From contig JACCSH010000093.1 in NCBI GenBank assembly GCA_013813125.1, positions 1-15,019 on the forward strand: DNA of 15,019 nt, written 5' to 3'. The stretch's first letter is position 1. Every line of letters begins with the position of its first letter. Shown here in pieces: positions 1 through 7,216 of the stretch. The translations under genes and the position numbers were made by a program. The notes under the pieces were generated by a model that saw nothing but the letters and a program-made list of their open reading frames with translations, was not told the DNA's origin and did not search any database. The stretch is from Nocardioidaceae bacterium. GTDB taxonomy: Bacteria; Actinomycetota; Actinomycetes; Propionibacteriales; Nocardioidaceae.

Positions 1-105
1 GATCCGCCGACGAGCGACCCGCCGACAACAGATCCGCCGACGAGCGATCCACCGACAACAGATCCGCCGACGAGCGATCCACCGACGTCCGATCCGCCGA
101 CAAGA
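1..105 (+). repeat. 15-base tandem repeat encoding DPPT[ST]
   Basis: Seven tandem units of the form gatccgccgacgagc, with variants ending acaaca or tcc, run from base 1 to about 105. Each encodes Asp-Pro-Pro-Thr plus Ser, Thr or Arg. Differences are concentrated at the third codon position and in the last codon. The array is cut by the window edge, so the total copy number is unknown. It lies inside a coding frame and is not a CRISPR. Confidence 0.9.
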
Positions 106-147
106 ACGGCAGTTTCGCCGACTGCTCCCTCCCCAACAGTTCCGTGA
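1..147 (+). CDS. C-terminal Pro/Thr/Asp repeat tail of an upstream protein, probably a class A penicillin-binding protein (partial)
   Basis: Frame 1 is open from the window edge to a TGA at 145-147 and gives 48 residues. The first 35 are seven copies of the pentapeptide DPPT followed by S, T or R, encoded by a 15-base repeat, and a less regular stretch ending SPTAPSPTVP follows. No catalytic domain is visible because the gene begins outside the window. The identity is inferred from position: in mycobacteria the gene just before the GT87 neighbour is ponA1, a transglycosylase/transpeptidase, and actinobacterial class A PBPs often end in extracellular Pro/Thr-rich tails. Such tails are flexible, exposed outside the membrane, and vary in repeat number. 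It could be another surface protein. The reading frame is well supported; the PBP assignment is moderate. Confidence 0.65.
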   Translation, partial: DPPTSDPPTTDPPTSDPPTTDPPTSDPPTSDPPTRTAVSPTAPSPTVP

Positions 148-243
148 GGCTCACGACTATCTCGGATGAGAGGATCCTGCCGGGCTGACGGACAGCGAGG
201 TATCGCTGGGCGCGCGGTGAGTTGAGTCACGGAATGGGGCACG

Positions 244-1770
244 ATGGGGCAGGTGAGCTTCCTGGGCACGCCCCGAGCCCTCGATGAGGTGGTGGCCCCC
301 TCCCAGGACGACCCGCTTGCCAGGCAGGCAAGCGCGGCAGTGGGCGGTCCGGCAGGTCGACACGTTCGCCTCGGCGGCAACTGGTGGACGCCGTTGCGTG
401 TCATCCTCGCCGTGGCCACTTTCTGCTTCGGCCTCGGGGTGGTACAGAAGTCGCCCTGCGTGGTCGAGGACTGGGCAGAAGCCGCCTCGCCGAAGGCCTT
501 TTCCCACATGTGCTACTCCGACATCTCCTACTTGTACGTCGGCAGGGGGCTCGCCGAAGGCATTTGGCCGTACTCCCCATTGAGCGACCTGCCGCCCGGG
601 CGTCAGCCGGCCACTGAAGATGAGGCGCACACGCTGACCCTCGAGTATCCGGTGCTGACCGGCCTGTGGATGGGTGCGACGGGTCTTGTCACCCATCTGC
701 TGGGCGCGTCCCCTGACGTCTCCGACGTCCCGCGCGGCGAGATCGGTGCAGATCTGCGGGTCCAGCGCGACGGCGCAATTTTCTGGGGCGTGAATGCGGT
801 CGGTTTGTTTGTCTGCCTGCTCGTGTCGCTGGCATTGCTGGTGAAGTCACAGCCTCGCCGGCCCTGGGAAGCGATGCTGATCGCCGCGTCGCCCTCGCTC
901 ATCCTGGCCGCGATGATCAACTGGGACCTGCTCGCTTTGGTCTTCGTCGCCGGTTTCATCTGGGCGTGGGCCTCGCGGCGGCCAGTGGCCGCCGGAGTGT
1001 TCCTTGGCTTGGGTGTGGCGACGAAGTTCTACCCGCTGTTCTTCCTTGGGCCACTGTTCGTGCTGTGCCTGCGGGAGCGACGTCTCGACGCGTGGGTAAA
1101 GACGTCGGTGGCTGCGTTCGTGGCATGGTCGCTTGTCAACGTTCCGATCTATCTCTGGTCACCCGACGCCTTTCTCTGGTTCTGGCAATTCAACGCATCG
1201 AGAGGTCCAGACTTCGGCTCGGTCTGGCTGGTGGCGTCGAACTACGGGCACATCGCGTCGTCCCAGACGATTAACCTGACTACCGTCATCTTCTTCGGCT
1301 GCGCCTGCCTGGCGATCGGTGCTCTCGGGCTGTTCGCGCCGCGGCGGCCTCGATTGGTCCAGCTCATGTTCTTGGTGGTCGCATCGTTCCTGCTCGTGAA
1401 CAAGGTCTACTCGCCGCAGTATGTGCTCTGGCTATTGCCGCTCGCCGCTCTTGCTCGTCCCCGATGGCGGGACTTGCTGATCTGGCAGGCCTGCGAAATC
1501 TTCTACTTCTTCGCTGTGTGGATGCATATCGCGGACTTCTTCGTCGAAGCTGGCGAACCGGACTGGGCGTATGCGCTAGCGGTAGGAGTTCGTATCGCCG
1601 GCGAGCTCTTCTTGGTGTGGCTCGTGGTTCGCGACATCCTGTTCCCGTGGCACGACCCGGTGCGAGCCGATGCACTGACTGACGACCCGCTCGGCGGGGT
1701 ACTCGACCAGGGAATCGACAGTCAAGCGTCGGTCAGAGACGTTGAGCTGTCGGGAGCCCTCAGCCGGTAG
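244..1770 (+). CDS. GT87/DUF2029-family polyprenol-dependent mannosyltransferase-like membrane protein
   Basis: A 508-residue polytopic membrane protein with about ten hydrophobic segments, for example near 50-66, 178-200, 210-242, 248-276, 285-305, 342-364, 371-386, 393-405 and 447-463. GT-C/GT87 hallmarks are visible: the acidic loop motif around SDISYLYVGRGL (92-103), LEYPVLTG (133-140), INWDLLALVF (225-234), GVATKFYP (257-264) and NKVYSPQYVLWLLPL (386-400). Family members transfer mannose or related sugars from polyprenyl phosphate donors to envelope glycans on the outer face of the membrane; the acceptor here is unknown. It matches the position of M. tuberculosis Rv0051, downstream of ponA1 and upstream of rpsF. 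The ATG at 244 has only a weak GGGGC-type ribosome site. The 3' end overlaps the convergent small acidic gene by 11 bases. Confidence 0.85.
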   Translation: MGQVSFLGTPRALDEVVAPSQDDPLARQASAAVGGPAGRHVRLGGNWWTPLRVILAVATFCFGLGVVQKSPCVVEDWAEAASPKAFSHMCYSDISYLYVGRGLAEGIWPYSPLSDLPPGRQPATEDEAHTLTLEYPVLTGLWMGATGLVTHLLGASPDVSDVPRGEIGADLRVQRDGAIFWGVNAVGLFVCLLVSLALLVKSQPRRPWEAMLIAASPSLILAAMINWDLLALVFVAGFIWAWASRRPVAAGVFLGLGVATKFYPLFFLGPLFVLCLRERRLDAWVKTSVAAFVAWSLVNVPIYLWSPDAFLWFWQFNASRGPDFGSVWLVASNYGHIASSQTINLTTVIFFGCACLAIGALGLFAPRRPRLVQLMFLVVASFLLVNKVYSPQYVLWLLPLAALARPRWRDLLIWQACEIFYFFAVWMHIADFFVEAGEPDWAYALAVGVRIAGELFLVWLVVRDILFPWHDPVRADALTDDPLGGVLDQGIDSQASVRDVELSGALSR

Positions 1771-2029
1771 GTTCAGTTACTCCCGGGTCGTCACCGGGAG
1801 CCATCTCCGTGGTGGGCTCGCTTACCTGACCCGCGTGCTGGCGGTCGTTGTCTGGCGCCCCAGCGTCATTGGGAGCTTGGGCCCCGCTCGGGTGGTCCGC
1901 GTCCTCCGCCTTATCCAACAGGTCGGTCGCTTCGGGGCGGAGGTCCTCGGGAAGTTGGCTGTCGTCGATGGCGCCCTGGGCGAGGGCGTCGGACTCGTCG
2001 CCGCTGGGAGTGCTGGGTTCTGTCGTCAT
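1760..2029 (-). CDS. Small acidic low-complexity hypothetical protein (89 aa)
   Basis: Encodes 89 residues rich in Asp, Glu, Pro, Ala and Gly, with almost no hydrophobic runs, no signal peptide and no membrane segment, so it is probably cytosolic and disordered. The stretch with LPEDLRPEATDLLDKAEDAD (25-44) could form one short amphipathic helix. I do not recognise a family. Third codon positions are mostly G or C in its first half, which supports real coding. It lies 69 bases downstream of the racemase-like gene on the same strand and ends inside the last codons of the GT87 gene. No Shine-Dalgarno precedes the ATG; TATGAC sits 6 bases upstream of it, which would fit a leaderless promoter. 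Existence is moderately supported, function unknown. Confidence 0.5.
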   Translation of the reverse strand: MTTEPSTPSGDESDALAQGAIDDSQLPEDLRPEATDLLDKAEDADHPSGAQAPNDAGAPDNDRQHAGQVSEPTTEMAPGDDPGVTEPTG

Positions 2030-2098
2030 GGCTCAGTCATACCCGATGAGGGCAAATTTCGACACTGATGCTGCACAGCTCAGCAGGCGGCGGTGCCT

Positions 2099-3115
2099 TC
2101 AGCTGATGTGGACCGCATCGAAAGTGGTGGTGGTGAAGCGGACGCGCACCTTCACCTCATCGCCGATGGCAGGGGGTGGCACCGCCGCAGGCAGGAACAC
2201 CAGGCTGACCTGCATGTGCGGCGGCTCCACGAACCAACGTTGCCTGCCGCCGATCTCGTACGGCGACAGCGCGCGTCCGGCTGCCTCCAGTCCGCCACGC
2301 GCCAGGGAGATGACACGTCCGCGGTTCGATGCCGCGGCGGCAGGCGCCTCGAGGGCGATCCCGTGTGCTGTGCCTCCGGACACCACAAGCACGTATCCGT
2401 CCTTGGCGATCCTGCGCTGCCGGTAGCCGACCCTGTCACCGCTGGTCACGGCGTGCACGTCAGTGACTGTCGCCCGAGCGCTCAGCGCACTCTGATCGCC
2501 CAGCCACAGACCGGTACCGACCCGGGGCCGAAACTCAACGTCGGGATGTCGGGCCCGCAACGCATCGAGCTCCTCCTGCTCGAGGTGGCTGAGGAACCAA
2601 CGCCGAGCTGGTGCGGCGGCCATCCACTTCTCCACCTCCGCCAGGTGGCCCTTTCCCAACGGCAGGTGCAGGGCATGGCCCTCGACGCGCATACGTCTTC
2701 CCGCGGCGCCGCTTGCCTCCGCGAGAGCGGCGGCGGTGAAACCGTGGCGCCCCATTGAGGTCAAACCTTCGAGCACGAGACGGGGTCGCTCTTCGAGAGC
2801 GGCAAGCCCGGCGAGATCCTCGCCGCGACCGACCGTGTGGATTACCAGGCTCCTTGTAGAAGCGTCGAGAAAGGGCCGCCAGGGCTCGAGCACCAGGACC
2901 GAACCCGAGAAGCGTTGCTCGACCTGGGCAACCTCTCGGTAGGTGCCAACGCAGATGGTGTCAACGCCCAGCCATTCCGCGCGGCGGGCGAGACTTGCCA
3001 GGGTGAACCCGTAGCCGTTGCCTTTGGCGACCGGCACAAGCCGCGGGCTGGCTGCCACCGTGCGCTTGAGGTGGTCTCTCCAGCGTGCCCCATCGATGTA
3101 CAAGCTCAGCGGCAC
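2099..3115 (-). CDS. Alanine-racemase-like fold type III PLP protein
   Basis: A 338-residue protein with the layout of alanine racemase. An N-terminal TIM barrel carries the PLP lysine (K31) in PVAKGNGYGF, equivalent to the KADAYGHG motif. A TSMGRHGF segment (119-126) matches the usual TGMxRxGF, and RVGTGLWLGD (198-207) matches RPGIALYG. A C-terminal beta domain has Tyr231 in GDRVGY, where the second catalytic base of alanine racemase lies. The family interconverts L- and D-alanine for peptidoglycan synthesis. The motifs deviate from canonical Alr and the protein is shorter than the usual 360-390 residues, so it may be a specialised racemase or a second copy with another substrate. The start is GTG at 3115 with AAGGG seven bases upstream; it lies 25 bases after the FemAB stop, suggesting co-transcription. 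Confidence 0.78.
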   Translation of the reverse strand: MPLSLYIDGARWRDHLKRTVAASPRLVPVAKGNGYGFTLASLARRAEWLGVDTICVGTYREVAQVEQRFSGSVLVLEPWRPFLDASTRSLVIHTVGRGEDLAGLAALEERPRLVLEGLTSMGRHGFTAAALAEASGAAGRRMRVEGHALHLPLGKGHLAEVEKWMAAAPARRWFLSHLEQEELDALRARHPDVEFRPRVGTGLWLGDQSALSARATVTDVHAVTSGDRVGYRQRRIAKDGYVLVVSGGTAHGIALEAPAAAASNRGRVISLARGGLEAAGRALSPYEIGGRQRWFVEPPHMQVSLVFLPAAVPPPAIGDEVKVRVRFTTTTFDAVHIS

Positions 3116-3140
3116 ACGGCACCCTTTCTTCCGCTACCGG

Positions 3141-4301
3141 TCATCGCCGACTCATATACGCCTGGAACCCGGTGTACAGAAGCCGGTTGAGCGGTAGGTC
3201 CCACTCCCCGACGTACTCAACTGCCCGCCCCCCGGTGCCGACCTTGAACTGGATGAGGCCGATGTGAGGGTCGTCGGAGTCGAGGGTCTCGGTGATCCCC
3301 CGGAGGTCGTAGACGTCGGCGCCTGCTTCGATGGAGTCACAGATCATTCGCCACTGGATGGCGTTGGAACCGCGAACCTCGCGCTTGGTGGTGGAGGAGG
3401 CGCCATAGGAGTACCACGTATGACGGCCCACCTTGACCCAAGTTGCAGCCGCAACCAGGTCGCCTTCGTGGTGCGCCAGGTAGAGACGAATACGGTCGGG
3501 ATCTTCGGCGAGCAACGCGGTGAACATCTGCTGGAAATAGCCGAGTGGGCGCGGAGTAAAGCTGTCGCGACGCGCTGTTTCCACATAGAGCTGATGGAAT
3601 GCGGGGATGTCGCCGGCTGCGCCTTGGGTGACGACAACCCCCAGCTTGTCAGCCTTCTTGATGTTGCGCCGCCACAGCTGGTTCATGCCGGACAGAACGT
3701 CGTCAGGGGTACGGCCGGACAGCGGAATCTGGAAGACGAACTGGGGCTGGCCGGAACTGAATCCGACCGCGGAGGCTAGTGGGCGCCATCTCGTCGACCG
3801 CAGCGCCTCAGCCACTAAGTGACCGGTCGCCATTCGTTCGTCGGCAGGGACATCGCTCAAACGACGTGATCCACTGTCGGCAATAGCTTTCTTGATCGTC
3901 TCGGCCGACCACGATCGCAGGGGGACCTGGGGACCCATGCGCACCGCGAATGCGCCCTTCCTGCGTGCGTACGTGGCCAGCGCTTGTAGCAGCGAATGCA
4001 GGTCGGGTCGGTCCCAGTCCAGCACCGGACCCTCGGGAAGGTAGGCGAGGTATCGCTTGAGGAGCGGGATCTGCCGGTACAGAACCAGTCCGACACCGAC
4101 GATGGCGTCGCCGTCGTACCATCCGAGCGACTCTTGCTGCCAATCGTTCTTGACTTCACCCCATCCGGGCGTTTGGAGGAAGCTGGCACTTCGCCGTGCC
4201 CTGACAAAGTCCAGGTGGTCCGCCGCGCTGATGGTGCGAACGACGATCGAGGTCACGGCCCGCAACGCTACCGGAGGAAGCGCCGCCACCGCAGATGCCA
4301 C
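3141..4301 (-). CDS. FemAB-family peptidoglycan interpeptide bridge aminoacyltransferase
   Basis: A 386-residue protein that should transfer an amino acid from aminoacyl-tRNA to the stem peptide of lipid II, building the interpeptide bridge. Family marks: SASFLQTPGWGEVK (38-51), the paired GNAT-like domains, RRNIKKADKLGV (211-222), YSYGASST (298-305), GSNAIQWRMI (311-320), YDLRGI (331-336) and GLIQFKVGTGG (348-358). In LL-Dap-Gly actinobacteria the expected substrate is glycine, but residue specificity cannot be read from sequence. The first 15 residues are poorly conserved in character; GTG at codon 16 is an alternative start. The chosen GTG (4301) has AGGGAAGA 11 bases upstream. It follows the GH paralogue by 30 bases and precedes the racemase by 25, so an envelope operon is likely. 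Confidence 0.88.
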   Translation of the reverse strand: MASAVAALPPVALRAVTSIVVRTISAADHLDFVRARRSASFLQTPGWGEVKNDWQQESLGWYDGDAIVGVGLVLYRQIPLLKRYLAYLPEGPVLDWDRPDLHSLLQALATYARRKGAFAVRMGPQVPLRSWSAETIKKAIADSGSRRLSDVPADERMATGHLVAEALRSTRWRPLASAVGFSSGQPQFVFQIPLSGRTPDDVLSGMNQLWRRNIKKADKLGVVVTQGAAGDIPAFHQLYVETARRDSFTPRPLGYFQQMFTALLAEDPDRIRLYLAHHEGDLVAAATWVKVGRHTWYSYGASSTTKREVRGSNAIQWRMICDSIEAGADVYDLRGITETLDSDDPHIGLIQFKVGTGGRAVEYVGEWDLPLNRLLYTGFQAYMSRR

Positions 4302-4331
4302 GTGACGGTGCTTCTTCCCTACACGACCTTT

Positions 4332-5609
4332 CTAGAGACGGAACGTCACGACTTCTCCTGCAGGCACGGAGACGATGTTCCAGCTCTGGGGCGTCTTCAC
4401 CTGCACGTTGACAGAAGGTACGGAGACGGGCTGCTGCTTGATGGGGTCGAAGATCCCACGTGCTTGCCAAAGCAGAAGCGCCGCGTTCCCGTTGCGCTTG
4501 GACACGACGAGACTCCTGACTTCCTCTGGAGCCTCAATCTTCAGGCGGATGGGGTCGGGGGTGTATGCGGCTCCGGGGTCTTGAAGGGAGGCCAGGAACA
4601 TCCGCATTCTGTCTGCTTCTGGCTTCTCGGTCCAAGTGGACGGGTCGAGACTCGGTGTGCGCCACAGCCCAAGGTTTGACTCGACCTCGTCTTTGGCACC
4701 TGCGTCGGGGTCGTCGAGGAGCTCGTACCGGGTGCTACGGCAGCCGCGGACGGCGAACTCCAACAGGCAAATGGGACCGTATGCCGCCGAGATGTTCTCC
4801 GGCACGGGCTTGTGCTCGGTCAGGTTGGCCACGCTGTTGGTGTAGCCGGTCTCGGTGACCCACGTGGGGACGTCGCCGTAGGCTTCCCGGATCCAGCCGA
4901 GCCGCTCGTCGATGAGATAGTTGGGATACCTCCCGCCGAAGTAGCGGTGCAAGCCGGCGTAGTCGAAGTAGCGCTGGAGGCCAAGGCTGCCGAGTTGCAG
5001 ATGGTCTTCGTGAGCGGTGTCCACGGTCGCGTGCAAGGACGGTCCCACCACCCTGACATGGTTCAGTGCGGGCGTCGCTTTGACGAAGTCCCAGATGGTC
5101 TTCTGCACCTCGACCGTTCGCTCAGCCCAGTCAACAGGCCGCGTCCCGGTGCTCGACTGATTCGATTCGTTGACGCCCTCAACGGCGATCACCACGTCGG
5201 CGGCGTTGTCGCGCAAATGACTCAGACGGGCAAGCAGCTCTGACTCCGTTTGCTGCAGGTTCTCTGGCGTGACCGTCGCCAGCCAGCCGAGGCCGTGCTT
5301 GCGAGCTTCGGACGTTGCGAGCCGAACACTCGGTAACTGCTGGGCGTACCTGCCCCGGAAATATGAGGCATTCATACCGGCGAGCCGTTCCATCCATGCC
5401 GCGGTGTGTTGGTAGGTCGCCTTGTTGAAGTTTGGGTGCGAACAGACGCCATACCCCTGAGCCAGCTGGTTCGCGTGCACGGGTTGCACCTCAGGCAGGG
5501 GAAACCGGGTCCTGGGGCGCTTGTACTGGTACCCCGCTGCGGGCAGGGAGGTGAGGACGGCGAGGCCAGTCGCCGATCCGGTCGAGGTCAGGAAAGTGCG
5601 TCGGTCCAT
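4332..5609 (-). CDS. Tat-exported clan GH-A-like glycoside hydrolase, copy 1
   Basis: 425 residues. It starts MDRRTFLTSTGSATG, a twin-arginine signal with a hydrophobic stretch to about residue 26 ending in PAAG, so it is exported folded. The body reads as a TIM barrel: VEGVNES (143-149) gives Asn147-Glu148, the usual Asn-Glu of the clan GH-A acid/base, and TWVTETGY (249-256) gives Glu253 as likely nucleophile, 105 residues later as expected. GLHRYFGGRYPN (219-230) is another probable active-site loop. Residues from about 330 resemble the small beta domain that follows the barrel in GH39/GH30-like enzymes. I cannot assign a GH family or substrate; its position before FemAB suggests an envelope glycan. 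The ATG has AAGGGGAT eight bases upstream. It is about 80% identical to its tandem neighbour at 5909-7189. Confidence 0.75.
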   Translation of the reverse strand: MDRRTFLTSTGSATGLAVLTSLPAAGYQYKRPRTRFPLPEVQPVHANQLAQGYGVCSHPNFNKATYQHTAAWMERLAGMNASYFRGRYAQQLPSVRLATSEARKHGLGWLATVTPENLQQTESELLARLSHLRDNAADVVIAVEGVNESNQSSTGTRPVDWAERTVEVQKTIWDFVKATPALNHVRVVGPSLHATVDTAHEDHLQLGSLGLQRYFDYAGLHRYFGGRYPNYLIDERLGWIREAYGDVPTWVTETGYTNSVANLTEHKPVPENISAAYGPICLLEFAVRGCRSTRYELLDDPDAGAKDEVESNLGLWRTPSLDPSTWTEKPEADRMRMFLASLQDPGAAYTPDPIRLKIEAPEEVRSLVVSKRNGNAALLLWQARGIFDPIKQQPVSVPSVNVQVKTPQSWNIVSVPAGEVVTFRL

Positions 5610-5642
5610 GAGGATGGATCCCCTTGAGTCCCAACAGGGGAC

Positions 5643-5704
5643 GGTTGACTCTCAGCAGCGCTGAGAAGGTTCGCGATTCGGTTTCCGCACCGCAATTCGC
5701 TGAC
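5643..5704 (-). promoter_or_regulatory. Conserved 62-base leader block upstream of GH copy 1
   Basis: This block lies 34-95 bases upstream of the GH copy 1 start codon and is identical at all 62 positions to 7217-7278 before copy 2. It contains the perfect hairpin CTCAGC-AGC-GCTGAG (5651-5665) and a small CGG-TTT-CCG repeat. A short frame (GTG 5785 to TGA 5588, 65 residues) runs through it and overlaps the GH start by 22 bases; see findings. It could be a 5'-UTR RNA element, a translated leader or a region kept identical by gene conversion. It does not match a riboswitch class that I know. Confidence 0.6.
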
Positions 5705-5730
5705 AAGTTCCGCAGGAGACACATCCCTTG

Positions 5731-5790
5731 ACGCAACTCTAGTAACTACTTGTAACTCTTTATATGCGTAGAGTAACGATAGCACTGAGA
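5731..5790 (-). promoter_or_regulatory. AT-rich candidate promoter/operator region of GH copy 1
   Basis: This is a locally AT-rich stretch in a GC-rich window, just upstream of the conserved leader of copy 1. On the minus strand it contains TATAAA (around 5757-5762) as a possible -10, but no convincing -35. Three AACT-containing units sit at 5735, 5744 and 5754 (spacing 9 and 10), within acgcaactct, agtaactact and tgtaactctt. One-turn direct repeats of this kind are typical of response-regulator or SARP-type binding. This is a candidate only. Confidence 0.3.
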
Positions 5791-5874
5791 GTAGGAGTTG
5801 TGCCGATATCCGTCATATATCCCTTAAGCGGACTATCCCGGACATAGATCCGGAGGCGCTGGGTCGTGCGGAGT

Positions 5875-5900
5875 GGCCCTGGGACTCGACCCAGCTGGCC
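5875..5900 (-). terminator. GC-rich hairpin just downstream of GH copy 2
   Basis: GGCC-CTGGG, a six-base loop, then CCCAG-(CT)-GGCC forms a stem of nine pairs with a two-base bulge, 8 bases past the GH copy 2 stop codon. A second small stem, CCGGA-N6-TCCGG, follows at 5838-5853. There is no T-run, which is common in actinobacterial terminators. It may separate copy 2 from copy 1 transcription. Confidence 0.4.
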
Positions 5901-5908
5901 GGCCTGGC

Positions 5909-7189
5909 CTAGAGGCGGAACTTCACCACTTCTCCTGCAGGCACGCGAACAGTGGTCGAACTCTGGGCCGTCTTCACTCGCACGTTCACGGGGGCCACGT
6001 CGATGCGCCGCCGGTTGATGGGGTCGAAAATTGCGCGTGCTTGCCAAAGCAGGACTGCTGCGTTCCCATTTCGCTTGGCGACGGCGAGACTCCTGATCTC
6101 GTCCGGGCCGGTGACCTTCAAGCGGATGGGACGAGGTGTGTAGCTCGGTCCAGGGTCCTTGACGGAGGCGAGGAACTTGCGCATGACGCGTACCTCTGGC
6201 TTCTCGGTCCAGGTGGACGGCTTGCGCCCGCGTGTGCGCCAGAGGCCGAGATTGGACTCGACCTCGTTCTTCGCGCCGTCGTCGGGGTCGTCGAGGAGCT
6301 CGTACCGGGTGCTCCGGCAGCCCCGGACGGCGAACTCCAACAGCGAGAGGGGACCGTATGCTGCCGAGACTCTGTCTGGCACGGGCTTGTGCTCGGTCAG
6401 GTTGTCCACGCTGTTGGTGTAGCCGGTCTCGGTGACCCACGTGGGGACGTGGCCGTAGGCTTCCCGGATCCAGCGAAGTCGCTTGTCGATGTGGTAGTTG
6501 GGATACCTGCCGCCGAAGTAGCGGTGCAAGCCGGCGCAGTCGAAGTAACGCTGGAGGCCAAGGCTGCCGAGTTGCAAATGGTCCCGGCGGGCGGTGTCCA
6601 CGGTGGCGTGCAAGGACGGTCCGACCACCTTGACGTGGTTCAGTGCGGGCGTCGCTCTGACGAAGTCCCAGATGGTCTTCTGGACGGCGACCGTTCGCTT
6701 CGCCCAGTCGACACTTGGTCGGCTCCCATCACTCATGGAGTTCGACTCGTTGACGCCTTCAATGGCTATCACCACGTCGGCGGCGTTGTCGCGCAGGTGC
6801 CTGAGACGGGTAAGCAGCTCTGACTTCGATTGCTGCAGGTCTTCTGGCGTGACCGTTGCCAGCCAGCCGAGGCCGTGCTTGCGAGCTTCGGACGTTGCGA
6901 GCCGGACACTGGGCAGGTTGGGCGCGTACATCCCCCGGAAGTAGGAGGCGTTCATGCCGGCGAGCCGTTCCATCCAGGCGGTTGTATGCCGGTATGTCGC
7001 CTTGTTGAAGTTTGGATGCGCACAGACCCCGTAGCCTGTTGCCAGCCGTTTTGAGGGCATTGGCTGAACTTCTGGCAGTGCCAAGCCCGTTATGAAACCT
7101 CTCCTTTCGTACCCGGCCGCAGGCAGGGAGGTGAGGACGGCGAGGCCAGTCGCCGATCCGGTCGAGGTCAAAAATGTGCGTCGGTCCAT
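5909..7189 (-). CDS. Tat-exported clan GH-A-like glycoside hydrolase, copy 2 (tandem paralogue)
   Basis: 426 residues, colinear with copy 1 with one residue inserted near 159. The first 27 residues are identical (twin-arginine signal). Residues 28-50 are strongly diverged, and the barrel is about 87-90% identical. Predicted catalytic residues are kept: Asn147-Glu148 in IEGVNES and Glu254 in WVTETGY. The last 110 residues, the presumed beta domain, are the most diverged, only about two thirds identical, with several changes to Arg/Lys (for example NRRRID versus KQQPVS). This pattern suggests that the catalytic reaction is conserved while binding surfaces differ. The ribosome site AAGGGGGT is eight bases before the ATG. 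A 299-base gap with its own leader separates it from copy 1, so the two may be transcribed separately. Family and substrate are unknown. Confidence 0.75.
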   Translation of the reverse strand: MDRRTFLTSTGSATGLAVLTSLPAAGYERRGFITGLALPEVQPMPSKRLATGYGVCAHPNFNKATYRHTTAWMERLAGMNASYFRGMYAPNLPSVRLATSEARKHGLGWLATVTPEDLQQSKSELLTRLRHLRDNAADVVIAIEGVNESNSMSDGSRPSVDWAKRTVAVQKTIWDFVRATPALNHVKVVGPSLHATVDTARRDHLQLGSLGLQRYFDCAGLHRYFGGRYPNYHIDKRLRWIREAYGHVPTWVTETGYTNSVDNLTEHKPVPDRVSAAYGPLSLLEFAVRGCRSTRYELLDDPDDGAKNEVESNLGLWRTRGRKPSTWTEKPEVRVMRKFLASVKDPGPSYTPRPIRLKVTGPDEIRSLAVAKRNGNAAVLLWQARAIFDPINRRRIDVAPVNVRVKTAQSSTTVRVPAGEVVKFRL

Positions 7190-7216
7190 GAGGATGGACC
7201 CCCTTGAGTCCCGAAA

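Noticed and set aside
1..105. Possible CRISPR or noncoding tandem array
   Set aside because: Units are 15 bases without spacers, and frame 1 is open through them to a stop at 145-147, so this is a coding repeat.
1848..3190. Plus-strand frames opposite the racemase-like gene and the small acidic gene
   Set aside because: Antisense shadows; the minus strand carries the PLP motifs.
5610..5704. c-di-AMP (ydaO) riboswitch upstream of a wall hydrolase
   Set aside because: Considered because actinobacterial wall hydrolases often have it, but the conserved block is too short and lacks the conserved ydaO segments as far as I can tell by eye.
5873..6823. 316-codon plus-strand frame opposite GH copy 2
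   Set aside because: Antisense to a gene with a Tat signal, a ribosome site and catalytic motifs; GC-rich codon bias keeps the opposite frame open. No domain is recognisable.
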